From NCBI GenBank assembly GCA_964616985.1, contig CAZTVF010000063.1:1-31748 (forward strand): a stretch of DNA of 31,748 nt. The letters are read 5' to 3'. Position 1 is the first letter of the stretch; each line of letters starts with the position of its first letter. Below, in pieces: positions 16,001 through 23,600 of the stretch. The DNA comes from CAZTVF01 sp964616985 (lineage in GTDB: Bacteria > Planctomycetota > Phycisphaerae > SM23-33). Under the pieces are notes generated by a model. That model was not told the origin of the DNA. It saw only the letters and a list, made by a program, of their open reading frames with translations, and ran no database searches. The translations under genes were made by a program, and so were the position numbers.

Positions 16001-18130
16001 GGTCATCGGCTCGCGGGTGCCCTGCACGTGTTCCAGGTGCTTCCAGAAGATGTTCGTCAGCAGCACGTCCTGCGTGGTGGCGATCTCGGCCGGGATGCTG
16101 CCCTTGTGCGCCGCCAGCATCTTGGCGACGGTCTCGGCTACATCCTTCCGCACCTGCTGCGGGTAGACCGGGATCGAGCACAGCGTGACGTGGGCGGACA
16201 TCAGCGGGTCGCTGCCGGGCTTGCGGGTTTCGAGGACCTTGGCGACGTCCAGGAACTTGGGGTTCTCGCCCCAGGTCTTCTTGTCCTTGGCCAGGTCCTT
16301 CATCAAGGCGTCGATGGCGCTGCCCGGCCCGCCGCGGACGATGAGGTCCTTCAGCACGGCGAGCTTCTCCTCCTCGGTGAGGATCGCGTTGTACATCAGC
16401 GTGCTCTTGAGGGCGTTGACGTCAAAGCTGCCGGGGTTGCAGGCGAGGTAATCCTTGATGGCCGACAGCACGACGGGGCCCAGCTGGGTGCGGGCGGAGG
16501 TGAGCTTGCTGGTGGCGACCGTGAGGTGTTCCTGCGCGGTCTTCAGTGCGGCCTGCGCTGCGGTGAGCGCTTCCTTGGCAGCCTTGGCGGCAGCGGCAGC
16601 GGTATCGGAGGCCGCAGCGGCGACCTGGGCAGCCTTGGCCTTGTCGGCGGCGTCCTTGGCCTTGCCTTCTTCCGCCTTGGTGGCTGCGGCCTTGGCGTCG
16701 GCGGCCTTGGTGGCGGCCGTCGCGGCGGCCTTGTCGGCGTCGGCGGACTTGGGAGCGGCCTGGTCGGCGACGACCTTGGCCTGGTCGGCGGCGGCGCGGG
16801 CGGCGGCCTCCGCCTTCAGTTCGGCATCGGCCGAGCGGACGAGCAGGTCCATCACGTTGAAGCGGAGGTTCACCATCTCGGCCAGGGGACGCAGCTTCTG
16901 CGACTCGCTCAGCAGTTCGTCGACGTTCTTGCCTTCGGTCGGGGTCACCAGTTCGCGGAAGTCGTTGACCGGCAGCACGCCCAGGTTGGCCTTGAGGAAG
17001 GCGGTCTTGGTGGGCGCATCGGCGATGTAGCCGCGGCTGACGTAACCGGCGAGGTCGCCGATGGGGCCCCGGCTGGTGTAGACGGCCTTGAGGGCATCGA
17101 ACATCTTGACCATATCGCCGCTGCGGACGAGGGCGGAATCCTTGATGTTGAACACCTCGGGCATTGAGGCGATGACGCGAACGAACGCGAGATAATGGTT
17201 CGGATCGGCGCTGCCCTTGTACGTGGGCTCCAGGGCCAGGAAGTCCTTGCCGAGCTTGAGGCGTTCCTCGGCGGCCGCCACGGTGCGCATCGCGGCGAAC
17301 CGGGCGAACATCTCGCCATCCAGCGGGCTCTTGGCCGCGGCCTGGACGGTGAACATGAGCTTGGCCTTGTCGAGGTCGGTGAGGTTGGGATCAGCCGAGC
17401 GCATCATCGTCAGCAGCACGCTGTAGTCGAGCGGCTTGCCCTGGGCCATGATCTGCACGGGCAGGAGGTAGCGATCCTTGGGGTCCTTGCCCAGGGCCAT
17501 GCTGTCGGAAGCGGCCTTGAGGCGGTTGTGCACGTGCTGCACGCGGGCGGGCTGGGGGAAGAGCTTGATGAGGTTGTCGGCCATGTCGCGGGCGCGGACG
17601 GGATCGGGAATATCCAGCAGGCGGTCGAGCTGGGCCGCGCCGAACCGCCAGCTCTTGTCGGTGGCGCCGTAGAACTTGACGTACTTCTTGAACTCCTCGG
17701 GGTACGCCCCCGTCGTCAGCAGGTACCGCAGGGCGTACTCGACGCGTTCGGAGGCCTGGTCCTGGCCCTGGGAGTAGGCGAGGAACCGCGACAGGGCCAT
17801 GCGGGTGTCGCCCGCGGCATCGGCGATCTCGGCGCCCATGTAGACCAGGTTGGCGTCCTTGTTGTCGGTGGCCGCCAGCAAGGCCGTCACGCGCGTCTGG
17901 GCCGACATGAAGCGGCCGGCCGCCATCGAGGCCTCCAGCGAGACCTTCAGGGCCTCAACATCGGGCGTCTTGGCCGCCAGGGCCTTCTCCAGGACCTTGT
18001 CGACTTCATCATACTTCTTGTCCTTCAGCAGGGCCCTGGCGTCATCGACGGGCCCGGCAAGGGCGAAGCTGGCGGCAAAGGCCAAGGCAAGGACGGCGGC
18101 GACTGCGTAACGCGTTGCGTTCATCATCAT
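10058..18130 (-). CDS. Giant 2690-residue secreted solenoid, beta-repeat and TPR protein
   Basis: First gene of the Exb operon. A signal peptide (cleavage near FALA/GPVDD, about residue 25) is followed by a helical solenoid to about 1310. That solenoid is broken by an Ala/Lys/Asp-rich coiled-coil-like stretch (about 425-550) and ends in TPR-like helices (about 1217-1310). Residues about 1316-2420 are mostly beta: at least four repeats near 1316-1415, 1490-1560, 1935-2020 and 2290-2420 with the pattern DxDxDTTD...RSSSGD...TETLAHSGVFTG...GDxxxxxYxD, and a PA14-like segment at about 1655-1795 (AYVFIDGLQIMGG, KRVDLVKGAHKLEI). Residues about 2435-2690 are TPRs of the CpoB/YbgF type (YWLADSFFKARDN, KKLTWDYPDSKWAK). 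The start was set at the first ATG of ATGATGATG at 18130 because AAAAGG lies 8 bases upstream; a GTG at 18139 is in frame but overlaps that site. No catalytic motif is visible. A periplasmic or surface scaffold is inferred. Confidence 0.88.
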   Translation of the reverse strand: MMMNATRYAVAAVLALAFAASFALAGPVDDARALLKDKKYDEVDKVLEKALAAKTPDVEALKVSLEASMAAGRFMSAQTRVTALLAATDNKDANLVYMGAEIADAAGDTRMALSRFLAYSQGQDQASERVEYALRYLLTTGAYPEEFKKYVKFYGATDKSWRFGAAQLDRLLDIPDPVRARDMADNLIKLFPQPARVQHVHNRLKAASDSMALGKDPKDRYLLPVQIMAQGKPLDYSVLLTMMRSADPNLTDLDKAKLMFTVQAAAKSPLDGEMFARFAAMRTVAAAEERLKLGKDFLALEPTYKGSADPNHYLAFVRVIASMPEVFNIKDSALVRSGDMVKMFDALKAVYTSRGPIGDLAGYVSRGYIADAPTKTAFLKANLGVLPVNDFRELVTPTEGKNVDELLSESQKLRPLAEMVNLRFNVMDLLVRSADAELKAEAAARAAADQAKVVADQAAPKSADADKAAATAATKAADAKAAATKAEEGKAKDAADKAKAAQVAAAASDTAAAAAKAAKEALTAAQAALKTAQEHLTVATSKLTSARTQLGPVVLSAIKDYLACNPGSFDVNALKSTLMYNAILTEEEKLAVLKDLIVRGGPGSAIDALMKDLAKDKKTWGENPKFLDVAKVLETRKPGSDPLMSAHVTLCSIPVYPQQVRKDVAETVAKMLAAHKGSIPAEIATTQDVLLTNIFWKHLEHVQGTREPMTAWIQAWLPRAANENYFDQLASRARQVSPGLLFGMAQQYVGGLSGNGKDAIWRNLCVAVNPKGNTASPFAKVYDKMGCGNALAYVLSQKDSWDSNRSVFIAEMARLAALPDFKPADRAQAVAAITQLFAWASAENKVPPALVAALYNYLLAEEEAAKSYDIATEASVYGIYSRSGHAAEAARNLAEYFKTVAKRTPAEQFNAISYIYKYVSLPREKDANLQPGSSVHTVLKVLKPLAEQGAKDAWAGYVVQERVYGEVASLLSGEVKEYEPIKADAKAFASTLVHMLAAGAPYDAGSPGGMLSLADMVVKDGIEAENWPLVARLVNFYAGALGYEMSWETNFRVRIQPLTKALETKNANELAYILIGAIERRNKPWEKVHQQMLVIKAKAARGIPGMIPVKTTEATYDLHLAAQALSLGDEVKAWELTERKLKLLAPNWESLDPEYVAWSIEQMRRQKMLKEGLELAFGVLTRELDLSAEVAGKITLAKGDIYKDMENYNSARIEYEGLRNNKRYNKTEAGAAALYHLIDLLILTKDYSGAEGQLGRLTDSENITTQAEAYFLYAKMSFLQADYKASRDYLKKVKERVVNHVEAAFLEGELNLRLPGGLQNTEVKVGDPRLSTVVIPGRVLTLKLQDTNLGVARGGSAIPVVIRTTKGNDVEFINLMPSSSDKYLFVGQINTAIGKVQANDLVLQIRGDDVVSYQIDPNFQKVNDLNYPPKNLEVRFPGRLVASSGEILTEEEEEKRALERQLREKQADNLRRYEAQRDGRTVRPGGGIYVQVTDFARDVSDAADKLTVALRTSSGDAIENFDLVETGEHTGIFRGVVPTGIPLPKANASDTAEGRDASFLINNAKKLPWVSLADAKKPKWVEVDTMSSHPIKEVSIKVEGVEQIKQAVLLGMLADDFEEIASLVEKTDAQKGGLTVEVAAGGAGASPEAMMRHLKLSKSSEYHQDGIVFDRSDTSLKGQSGQMTNRIRGMFWLNEDRAMEFKFTQPPSPNDWQTAYVFIDGLQIMGGTLNKTTLEWTKRVDLVKGAHKLEILLIDGSPASKVILSVAKDDGTYEPMPASLFSIKDNPSLGEYLRPKGKIAVKDGSLVATLNDPVRLRRLRWVFEDFTGNAITASDFTVRDDKGKAITPCQNDFTTGLTNSTLEIAPGDKITVTYNDDKRLGDAPPLLTANLNASFINGDVQVAYEDFVGKQDRRAMYSPAMRCRSGDQLMLIVTDYDEDATDERDVIEVSVRTSSGEQVKLKALETSINGTDVMHKHSGVFMALLRLGGKTEKDTLKVKAGDIITASYLDRENTVPGIPIERSYTLTEAGRSGPKMLVYRTTVIPVEDKSEDAMAKLAKMKLKNKDMGVIYKDQVIARHPEYRDPKEAPASRPASEPATKDTAVEVSVSAPLLLEVNYPKMALNSGSILTIQAAAESELRAAQRDKRKPAILEVPMYIEGVESVARMKGYPIRLQSQIRQDAKTMLRDGTFAGVIRLQIGSPGDPIDDMVTTGEKQFASRAEREEDTRGLQYRVPTLLVSGSDVIQIQVKDADSNEIVRQKVRLLSDGRIELLDQSYTAQMEAIHLGEKFFVKVADPDRDTTDDRDELKVTVRSSSGDQTEMTLTETLAHSGVFTGMLSPEYSGQAATTQPASGPSVKRIATSRPARMAATGPAATSAPVDTLVVNFGDKVTFEYTDQKSLVSPSPRTITVDGRVFFGADGELALFSKQFKDPEMAVKTRFLMAEALFEMAKEHRKLKRDQEAKDEIAKGKQILEEALQDYPNTSLAAQGEFLLANLSEELGNNQEAIARYSHVISTYGESEFAARSQFKKAICLERMENYDSACEEYVKLTYVYPDSPQVADATVRLGNYYYKKQNYKVAGKIFFRFQQRTPGHKLASKSLFLAAQCYYKLNEFGEAIRMFELAVSEYPDDKEVRPEAMYWLADSFFKARDNVKAYQWFKKLTWDYPDSKWAKIARGRLTEEAFSRIEE

Positions 18131-18138
18131 CGAATTCA

Positions 18139-18144
18139 CCTTTT
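18139..18144 (-). promoter_or_regulatory. Ribosome binding site of the giant gene
   Basis: AAAAGG on the minus strand stands 8 bases before the ATG at 18130. It argues against the GTG at 18139, which would begin inside it, and supports starting at the first of three ATG codons in a row. Confidence 0.55.
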
Positions 18145-18258
18145 ACCTGTCGCGCAGCAGCCTCCTGGCCGCTGCGAGAGTGAACAGTGCTACCACGCCT
18201 GTGCGACGGGGGTTTTCCGGGGCCCGAGGCCCTCCCTTCGACACGACATGGATTGGCG

Positions 18259-18264
18259 ATTATA
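18259..18264 (-). promoter_or_regulatory. Candidate -10 box of the Exb/giant operon
   Basis: A perfect TATAAT on the minus strand, preceded by TTAAAG, lies in an AT-rich island about 130 bases before the giant gene's start codon. A near -35 match is weak (around TAGTTA). The palindrome CGATAACTATCG (18278-18289) lies where a -35 region or operator would be. The leader would be about 120 nt long. Confidence 0.35.
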
Positions 18265-18370
18265 CTTTAACCGCCGCCGATAACTATCGATTCGCTAAAT
18301 TTTGAGGAGCATTTGTCGGGGGTGCGGCCGGATATGGGTTGCACGGTTCGGCGGATTAAGGCGGGGCCAA

Positions 18371-18527
18371 CATGTCAGCCCATGGCGGAAGCCATGGGCA
18401 AAGGACCGTCGCATTTCTGGAAGCCCCGTCAGGGGCGACACAACGACGGCCTTTGTGTCGCCCCTTGCGGGGCTTGAAGCGTCGAGGGGCCTCCCGAAAC
18501 CCACGGCTTCCGCCGTGGGCTGACATG
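18371..18527. repeat. Nested palindromic repeat element
   Basis: The outer arms, 18371-18399 and 18500-18527, both read CATGTCAGCCCA(T/C)GGCGG in opposite directions. Each arm is itself a hairpin, GCCCATGGC-GGAA-GCCATGGGC on the left and CCCACGGC-TTCC-GCCGTGGG on the right. The inner arms 18421-18443 and 18453-18475 are complementary over 23 nt except for the central two bases. The T-to-C differences between the outer arms are paired within each hairpin, so each small stem is kept. The unit has no coding capacity. Confidence 0.75.
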
Positions 18528-18600
18528 TGAATGTCTTCCGCCCCATGGATCCCACCATAAACCGGCCGCACCGGCCCGCAGGCCGCAGAATCCCGAGCAC

Positions 18601-18690
18601 CGAACAGCAGAACTCCGAAGGAAAAAACCCGCGAACCATTCGTCTTCATTTCGATATTCAACATTCCTTGTTCTGCGGTTCTGCTGTTCG
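18601..18690. repeat. Inverted repeat with 13-bp perfect arms
   Basis: CGAACAGCAGAAC (18601-18613) is exactly complementary to GTTCTGCTGTTCG (18678-18690). The loop between is AT-rich compared with its surroundings and contains AGGAAAAAAC and a segment like ATTCGTCTTCATTTCG. It differs in composition from the GC-rich genes on both sides and looks like another dispersed intergenic repeat. It lies just downstream of the azoreductase stop codon. Confidence 0.6.
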
Positions 18691-18715
18691 CTGCTTCTTC
18701 CCAGATTCCCTAATC

Positions 18716-19345
18716 TTACATCGTCTTCGCCAGCGCCCTTGCCTGCTCGCACGCCTGGGCGACCTTTTGTTCCATGACGTCGCTGCCGGCCAGCGTGGGC
18801 TCGATGATGATGCTGCGGATGTCCGTGAAGCCGATGAACTTGAGGATCATCTCCAGGTAAGGCCGCTGCATGTCGAAGCTCACGCCCGGGCCACCCTGGG
18901 GATAGTCGCCGCCGCGGGCCAAGATCAGCACCGCCGGCCTGCCCGTCACCAGCCCCTTATATCCCGCGCCGGGCGTGAAGCTGAACGTCAGCCCCGGCTG
19001 CACGATCAGGTCGATGTACTGCTTGAGTCGGTAGGGAATGCTGAAGTTCCACATGGCCGACGAGATTACGTACAGGTCGCCGGTCTTGAACTTATTGATG
19101 ACCTCGATGACCGCCGCCCACGCCTTGGCGGCGTGGTCGACGGGCTCGACGCCCTCGAGCACCATGTATTTCGCCGCGGCCTCGGGGGCCATGAATTCGG
19201 GGATATGCATAGAGAACAGGGGCAGCATCTCCACGCCCGTGTCGGGGTGCGCCTTGCCGTATTCGTCCACAAAGGCCTTGGCTACGCGATACGATGCCGA
19301 CTGCCACCCACGGGGACTCGCCTGCACATGCAGAATCTTCGCCAT
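18716..19345 (-). CDS. azoR: FMN-dependent NADH-azoreductase / NAD(P)H oxidoreductase (AzoR-like)
   Basis: This is a 209-residue flavodoxin-fold protein, close to the usual AzoR length of about 200. It starts MAKILHVQASPRGWQSASYR (phosphate-binding loop region of the FMN site). It continues with YVISSAMWNFSIPYRLKQYID, matching AzoR's PMYNFNISTQLKNYFD, then GLTFSFTPGAGYKGLVTGRPAVLILARGG, matching the [27 protein letters not shown] pattern, and YLEMILKFIGFTDIRS. Such enzymes use NAD(P)H and FMN to reduce quinones and azo compounds in the cytoplasm by two-electron steps. AAAGGAG lies 6 bases before the ATG at 19345, which fixes the start; the frame is open much further upstream but that reads antisense to the divergent gene. 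It is divergent from the URO-D-like gene across only 36 bases. Confidence 0.88.
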   Translation of the reverse strand: MAKILHVQASPRGWQSASYRVAKAFVDEYGKAHPDTGVEMLPLFSMHIPEFMAPEAAAKYMVLEGVEPVDHAAKAWAAVIEVINKFKTGDLYVISSAMWNFSIPYRLKQYIDLIVQPGLTFSFTPGAGYKGLVTGRPAVLILARGGDYPQGGPGVSFDMQRPYLEMILKFIGFTDIRSIIIEPTLAGSDVMEQKVAQACEQARALAKTM

Positions 19346-19381
19346 TGCATTCTCCTTTGCGGGCTGCTTCCATTGTACACC

Positions 19382-20488
19382 ATGAACAACCGTCAGCCAT
19401 CGCCCCCCTCCCCCGCCCCGCTGCACTACAAGCCCGATTGGCCGCAGGCCGCCCGCCGCCTGGCCGCGACGTGGCAGCGGGCGAACGACGACCGCCCCGC
19501 CCTGGACATCCGCGTGCGACACCGCCAGGTCCCCGGGCCCGCCTGGCCGGGCGACGATCTCGAACGCCTCTATCTTGACCCGCAATACGCGCTGGACAGT
19601 TGGTCGGCGACGCTGGAATCCACCGCTTTCCTCGGCGAGGCGGTGCCCACGGGCGGCTTCTTCCTGGGAGGCTACGCGCTGGGCTGCAGCGCCCACGTGC
19701 AGTTCGCGCCCAACACCGTCTGGCACCCGCACATGATCGACAGCGGTCACGACGAGATCCGCTGGAACGGCGGCCCCGGCGACCCGTGGCGCCGAAAGCT
19801 CGACGCCGTCGTCCAACGCCTCATGCAGGAGGCCCCGGGCAAGTTCCTTGTCGGGGCCGCCATGCAGCTGCCCCTGAACGACCTGCTGGCCGTGCTGCGA
19901 GGCCCGCAGGATTTCCTCCTGGACCTGGCCGAGGACACCGAGGCGTGGCGAACGCGCCTGATCGAAACCTGGCCGCGATGGCATGACCTCTTCGACCATT
20001 ACCTGGGCATGGCGCTGGGCCAGGGGCAAGGGTGCGTGTGGGGCTGGCCGGGCATCTGGCACCCGACGGAGCTGATCCCGACGCAATCGGATATGTCGTG
20101 CATGATCTCGTCGTCGATGTTCGAGCGATACGTGCTTGCGGACCTGGACCTGCTGGGTGAGCGGCACGACTTCATCTGGTACCATCTCGACGGCTGGGAC
20201 GCGGTGCGGCACCTGCCCGCCCTGCTGGGGCGGCCTTACATCAAGGCCGTTCAATACGTCTCCGCCGCCGGCCAGCCACCCAACGGGCCCACCTTTCTGG
20301 ACATGTACCGGCAGGTGCAGGCCGCAGGCCGCTGCCTCGATCTGGAAGTGCCCTGGGAGCACGTCCCCTTCCTCATCCGCCACCTCCAGCCGCAAGGCCT
20401 GATCCTCCGCACCTGGGCGCCCAGCCTCCAGGCCGCCGATGAACTCCTCGCCGACGCACCCGCCTGGGCGGGAAGCGAAACGCGATAG
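19382..20488 (+). CDS. URO-D superfamily-like protein of unknown substrate
   Basis: This is a 368-residue cytoplasmic protein. The C-terminal half follows the URO-D-superfamily barrel seen in many environmental bacteria: TQSDMSCMISSSMFERYVLA, DFIWYHLDGWDAVRHLPALL, KAVQYVSAAGQPPNGPTFLD and MYRQVQAAGRCLDLEVPWEH, ending in LQPQGLILRTWA. The N-terminal half contains TGGFFLGGYALGCSA and QLPLNDLLAVLRGPQDFL. The RQAGR active-site motif of true HemE is absent, so haem synthesis is unlikely; a corrinoid- or sugar-related role is possible but not shown. The start at 19382 lacks a clear ribosome binding site and lies 36 bases from the divergent azoreductase start, so the promoters must overlap or this gene may be nearly leaderless. 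A second full family member lies at 24329-25426. Confidence 0.7.
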   Translation: MNNRQPSPPSPAPLHYKPDWPQAARRLAATWQRANDDRPALDIRVRHRQVPGPAWPGDDLERLYLDPQYALDSWSATLESTAFLGEAVPTGGFFLGGYALGCSAHVQFAPNTVWHPHMIDSGHDEIRWNGGPGDPWRRKLDAVVQRLMQEAPGKFLVGAAMQLPLNDLLAVLRGPQDFLLDLAEDTEAWRTRLIETWPRWHDLFDHYLGMALGQGQGCVWGWPGIWHPTELIPTQSDMSCMISSSMFERYVLADLDLLGERHDFIWYHLDGWDAVRHLPALLGRPYIKAVQYVSAAGQPPNGPTFLDMYRQVQAAGRCLDLEVPWEHVPFLIRHLQPQGLILRTWAPSLQAADELLADAPAWAGSETR

Positions 20489-20541
20489 AGATCGGGCCAT
20501 TTGAGTGCAATGCTCCGATACCGCCCGGCCTGCACACGGGT

Positions 20542-20570
20542 TTGACTTCGCAGCGGCAAGTTCATAGTCT
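20542..20570 (+). promoter_or_regulatory. Candidate promoter of the CBM9/GH123-like gene
   Basis: TTGACT (20542-20547) is followed after 17 bases by TAGTCT (20565-20570), in the 132-bp gap before the gene at 20621. The -35 is good (5 of 6) and the -10 is poor (3 of 6). TCACGTGA, a perfect 8-bp palindrome, follows directly and could be an operator. The leader would be about 45 nt. Confidence 0.3.
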
Positions 20571-20620
20571 CACGTGACTGTAGCGGACTTACCTCACGGC
20601 CAGACGGGAAAGGAAACAGA

Positions 20621-23600
20621 ATGAATCACTTCGCGCGGTTGCTGTCGGCGTCGCTGATCCTGTGCCTTGTGGATTGCCTCGCTCCGGCGGCCGAGCCCGC
20701 ACAGGGCTACCCGCACCCGGTGCTGGACCCGCAGGCGGGCTTCACGACGTTCTCGATCCCGCCGGCGGCCAAGGCGCCGACGCTCGATGGCAACATCGAT
20801 ACCGGCGAGTGGGACAACGCCTTCGAGATCAATGTCATGGGCAACCAGCAGCTCCGCCCCGCGTGGGTGTTTCTGTACAACCGCTGGGTGAAGTGGCGGA
20901 TGACGTGGGACGCCGACAACCTCTACCTCTGCAGCCAGAGCCAGCGTCTGCCCCGCGAGAACCTCGTGGTTAATCTGCGCGACCGCACCACCGGCGGCCA
21001 GACGGTGCTCGATGACTCCATCGAGATCCACTTCAGCCCCATCGGCCGAAACGTCGTGGGCACCAAGCTTCCCTGGGCGGCACAGAGCATTCTGAACCCC
21101 GCCGGCGTGGGCTTCTTCAGCAAATTCACCTGGTCGGTGGCCGCCCGCACGACGACGTGGGTGCCCGACTGGAAGATCGGCAGCAAGATCCACGACGATT
21201 CGTGGGTGATCGAAGTCGCCATCCCGCGCAGCACGCTGGACCTTGAGCAGCCCAACAAGGCCGGCGACGACTGGTCGATCCTCATGGCCCGCAACTGGAA
21301 GCGCACGGGCTGGAACCAGTCCACGCTGCCCGGCAAGCTCACCAGCTTCGCCGTGCCCCGCGAGCAGCCGGTGGCGTACCTCTCCGACGGCCCCTACGCG
21401 CAGCTGCAGGATGTGTCGAAGCTCTTCGCCGGCGACGTGCACACGCAGCTCAAGGTTGGCAACGCCGGCAAGGCGGCCACCAAGGCGACCGTGAAGCTGG
21501 AGATCGAGCAGCTGCCCGCGTTCAAGCCCGCCAAGACGACGACGGCGCCGGCGGTTGAGGAAGACCTCTACAAATTCCAGAAGCAGGACGAACTGACGAT
21601 CGAGCCTGGCCAGTCGACGCCGTGGACGGTGAACGAGCCCGGCAAGCTGCAGAAGGGCAAGACGTATCGCTATCACATCGTCGTCACCGCCGCCGGCAGC
21701 AAGAACCCGCTGCTGGAGACGAACTTCTTTGTCGTGCCCGGCAGCGACGAGTGGATCGCCGAGGCGAGCCGGAAGATCGCCGCCGCGTCGAAAGACTACG
21801 ACTTCCGCGCGTCCATCGCCCCCACGAAGAACCTGCTGCAGGTGTACGCCGACTACCTCTACTCCCCCACGCCCGCCGACGTGACGGGCCTGAATGTGCA
21901 GCTGTTCGCCGAGGGCGAGGCCAAGCCCCTGCTGGAGAAGAAGAGCCTCAACCTGCACGACAACAGCATCACCGACGCGTTCGCCCTGCCCACCTTGAAG
22001 CCCGGGAAATACCCGTGGAAGGCGCAGTTGATCGACAAGGCCGGCAAGGCCATCGCCAGCGGCGAGGGCGTCATCGAACGCAAGGATGAAGCCGCCGCCT
22101 TCCCCTGGTGGAATTTTCAGGGCGGCGACACCGAGAAGGTCCTCTGGCCGTACGAGCCCATCAAGGTGCTCAACGGCGGCGCGGAGGTCGGCTACTGGGG
22201 CGGCCGGATGTTCCTCGACGGCCTGTGCCTGCCCCGCCAACTGCAGGTGACGGCCAACGAGGAGCAGTGGCCGGCGCTGCTGCGAGACCGCCCCAGCGTG
22301 CTGTCGCGGCGGATCCAGATCACGGCCAAGCTCGCCGGCAAGCCCGCCCCGGTCGATATGCAGGGGTTCCCGCGGACCACCGACGTCAAAGATCACAAGG
22401 CCTCGATGCGAGGCTATGGCTCGATCGGCCGCAATATCGAACTGCAGTCCGACGCCACCCTCTGGCAGGACGGCCTGCTGTGGATCACGCTGACGTTGCG
22501 GCCGGGCGTGGACAGCAACACGGGCAAGGACGTTCCGATCCAGGAGGCCGTGCTCGATGAACTGACCATCGACATTCCGCTGCGTGCGGAGGTGGCCCGG
22601 CTGATGAACGCATACGGTCAGCCGGGGTACGGCTCGTTCAAAGTCGGCAGCGTGCCCGACGGCAACGGCGTCGTGTGGGACTGCACCTCCATCGGCAAGA
22701 GCATCATGATCGAGGGCGACATGGTGCCGCTGGTCTGGCTGGGCAACGAGCAGCGGGGCCTGGTCTTCCTGGCCGAGAACAACATCGGCTGGTCGCACAA
22801 CGCCACGCCCGATCAGCAGATACTCCGCAACGCGGGCGAGGTCGTGCTGCGCCTCAATATCATCCAGCAGCCGGTCACGCTCAGGCAGGGCGAGGATCGC
22901 AGGATCACGCTGGGCTTCCTGCCCACCCCGATGCGCAAGATGGTGCCGGGCTGGCGAATGCTGAACTGCTCGTTCAGCCAGAATTTCGCCGACTCGTTCC
23001 AGACCGGCCGCAGCGCCTCCGCCGGCAACCACAACTCCAGCTACTTCCCCTCCAGCTACGGCAAGAGCCGCCCGATGATGTTCACCAACACCAAGGGGAT
23101 GATCTCGATGGCCGGCGGGTCGGAATTCGCCCCGCACACCGAGCGCGGCGGCTACGAAAGCCGCACCAACGACGCCGAGGCGATGGGCTACTTCAACGTC
23201 GAGTGGTCGCAGAACACCTACACCCGCGAATTCCAGAACCACCTCTTCTACGGCATGCAGAAGTGGATGGACAAGGGCGGTCTCACGGGCATCTACCAGG
23301 ACCAGTTCTACGCCTCGGGCGTGACCAACTGCATCGGCGGGGCCGCCTGGAAGCTGCCCGACGGGCGGACCAACCAGGGCTATAACCTGCGACTCGATCG
23401 CCAGTACGACATGCGGATGAGCGCCCTGATGCTCGAGAACGGCATCCAGCCGCGAATCTTCTGCCACACCACCAACGGCGGGCAGCTGATCTCGTTCCCG
23501 TGGGTGACGGCCATCCTCGACGGCGAGGACAACATGATCGTCTCCAACGCCGACTACGATTTCTGCGACATCTACCCGCCCGCCCGCATGCAGGCGTTCG

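Larger units (their letters stand above)
18140..18715. other. Intergenic region between the operon start and the azoreductase gene
   Basis: No gene is seen in these 576 bases. The half next to the operon (18140-18300) holds its leader, a TATAAT box and a small palindrome. The other half holds two inverted-repeat elements (18371-18527 and 18601-18690). Short open frames here only translate the repeats. Confidence 0.7.

Noticed and set aside
9893..17167. A 2424-codon open frame on the plus strand, antisense to the giant gene
   Set aside because: It has no recognisable domains and a composition dominated by Leu, Gly, Val, Asp and His typical of an antisense frame. In GC-rich genes the codons that would put stops on that strand are rare, so such long shadows arise by chance. 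The minus-strand protein has a signal peptide, repeats and operon context.
18716..20500. A 594-codon minus-strand frame with the azoreductase at its C-terminal end, suggesting a fusion
   Set aside because: The upstream 385 codons are antisense to the URO-D-like gene. A strong ribosome binding site and the standard AzoR N-terminus mark the real start at 19345.
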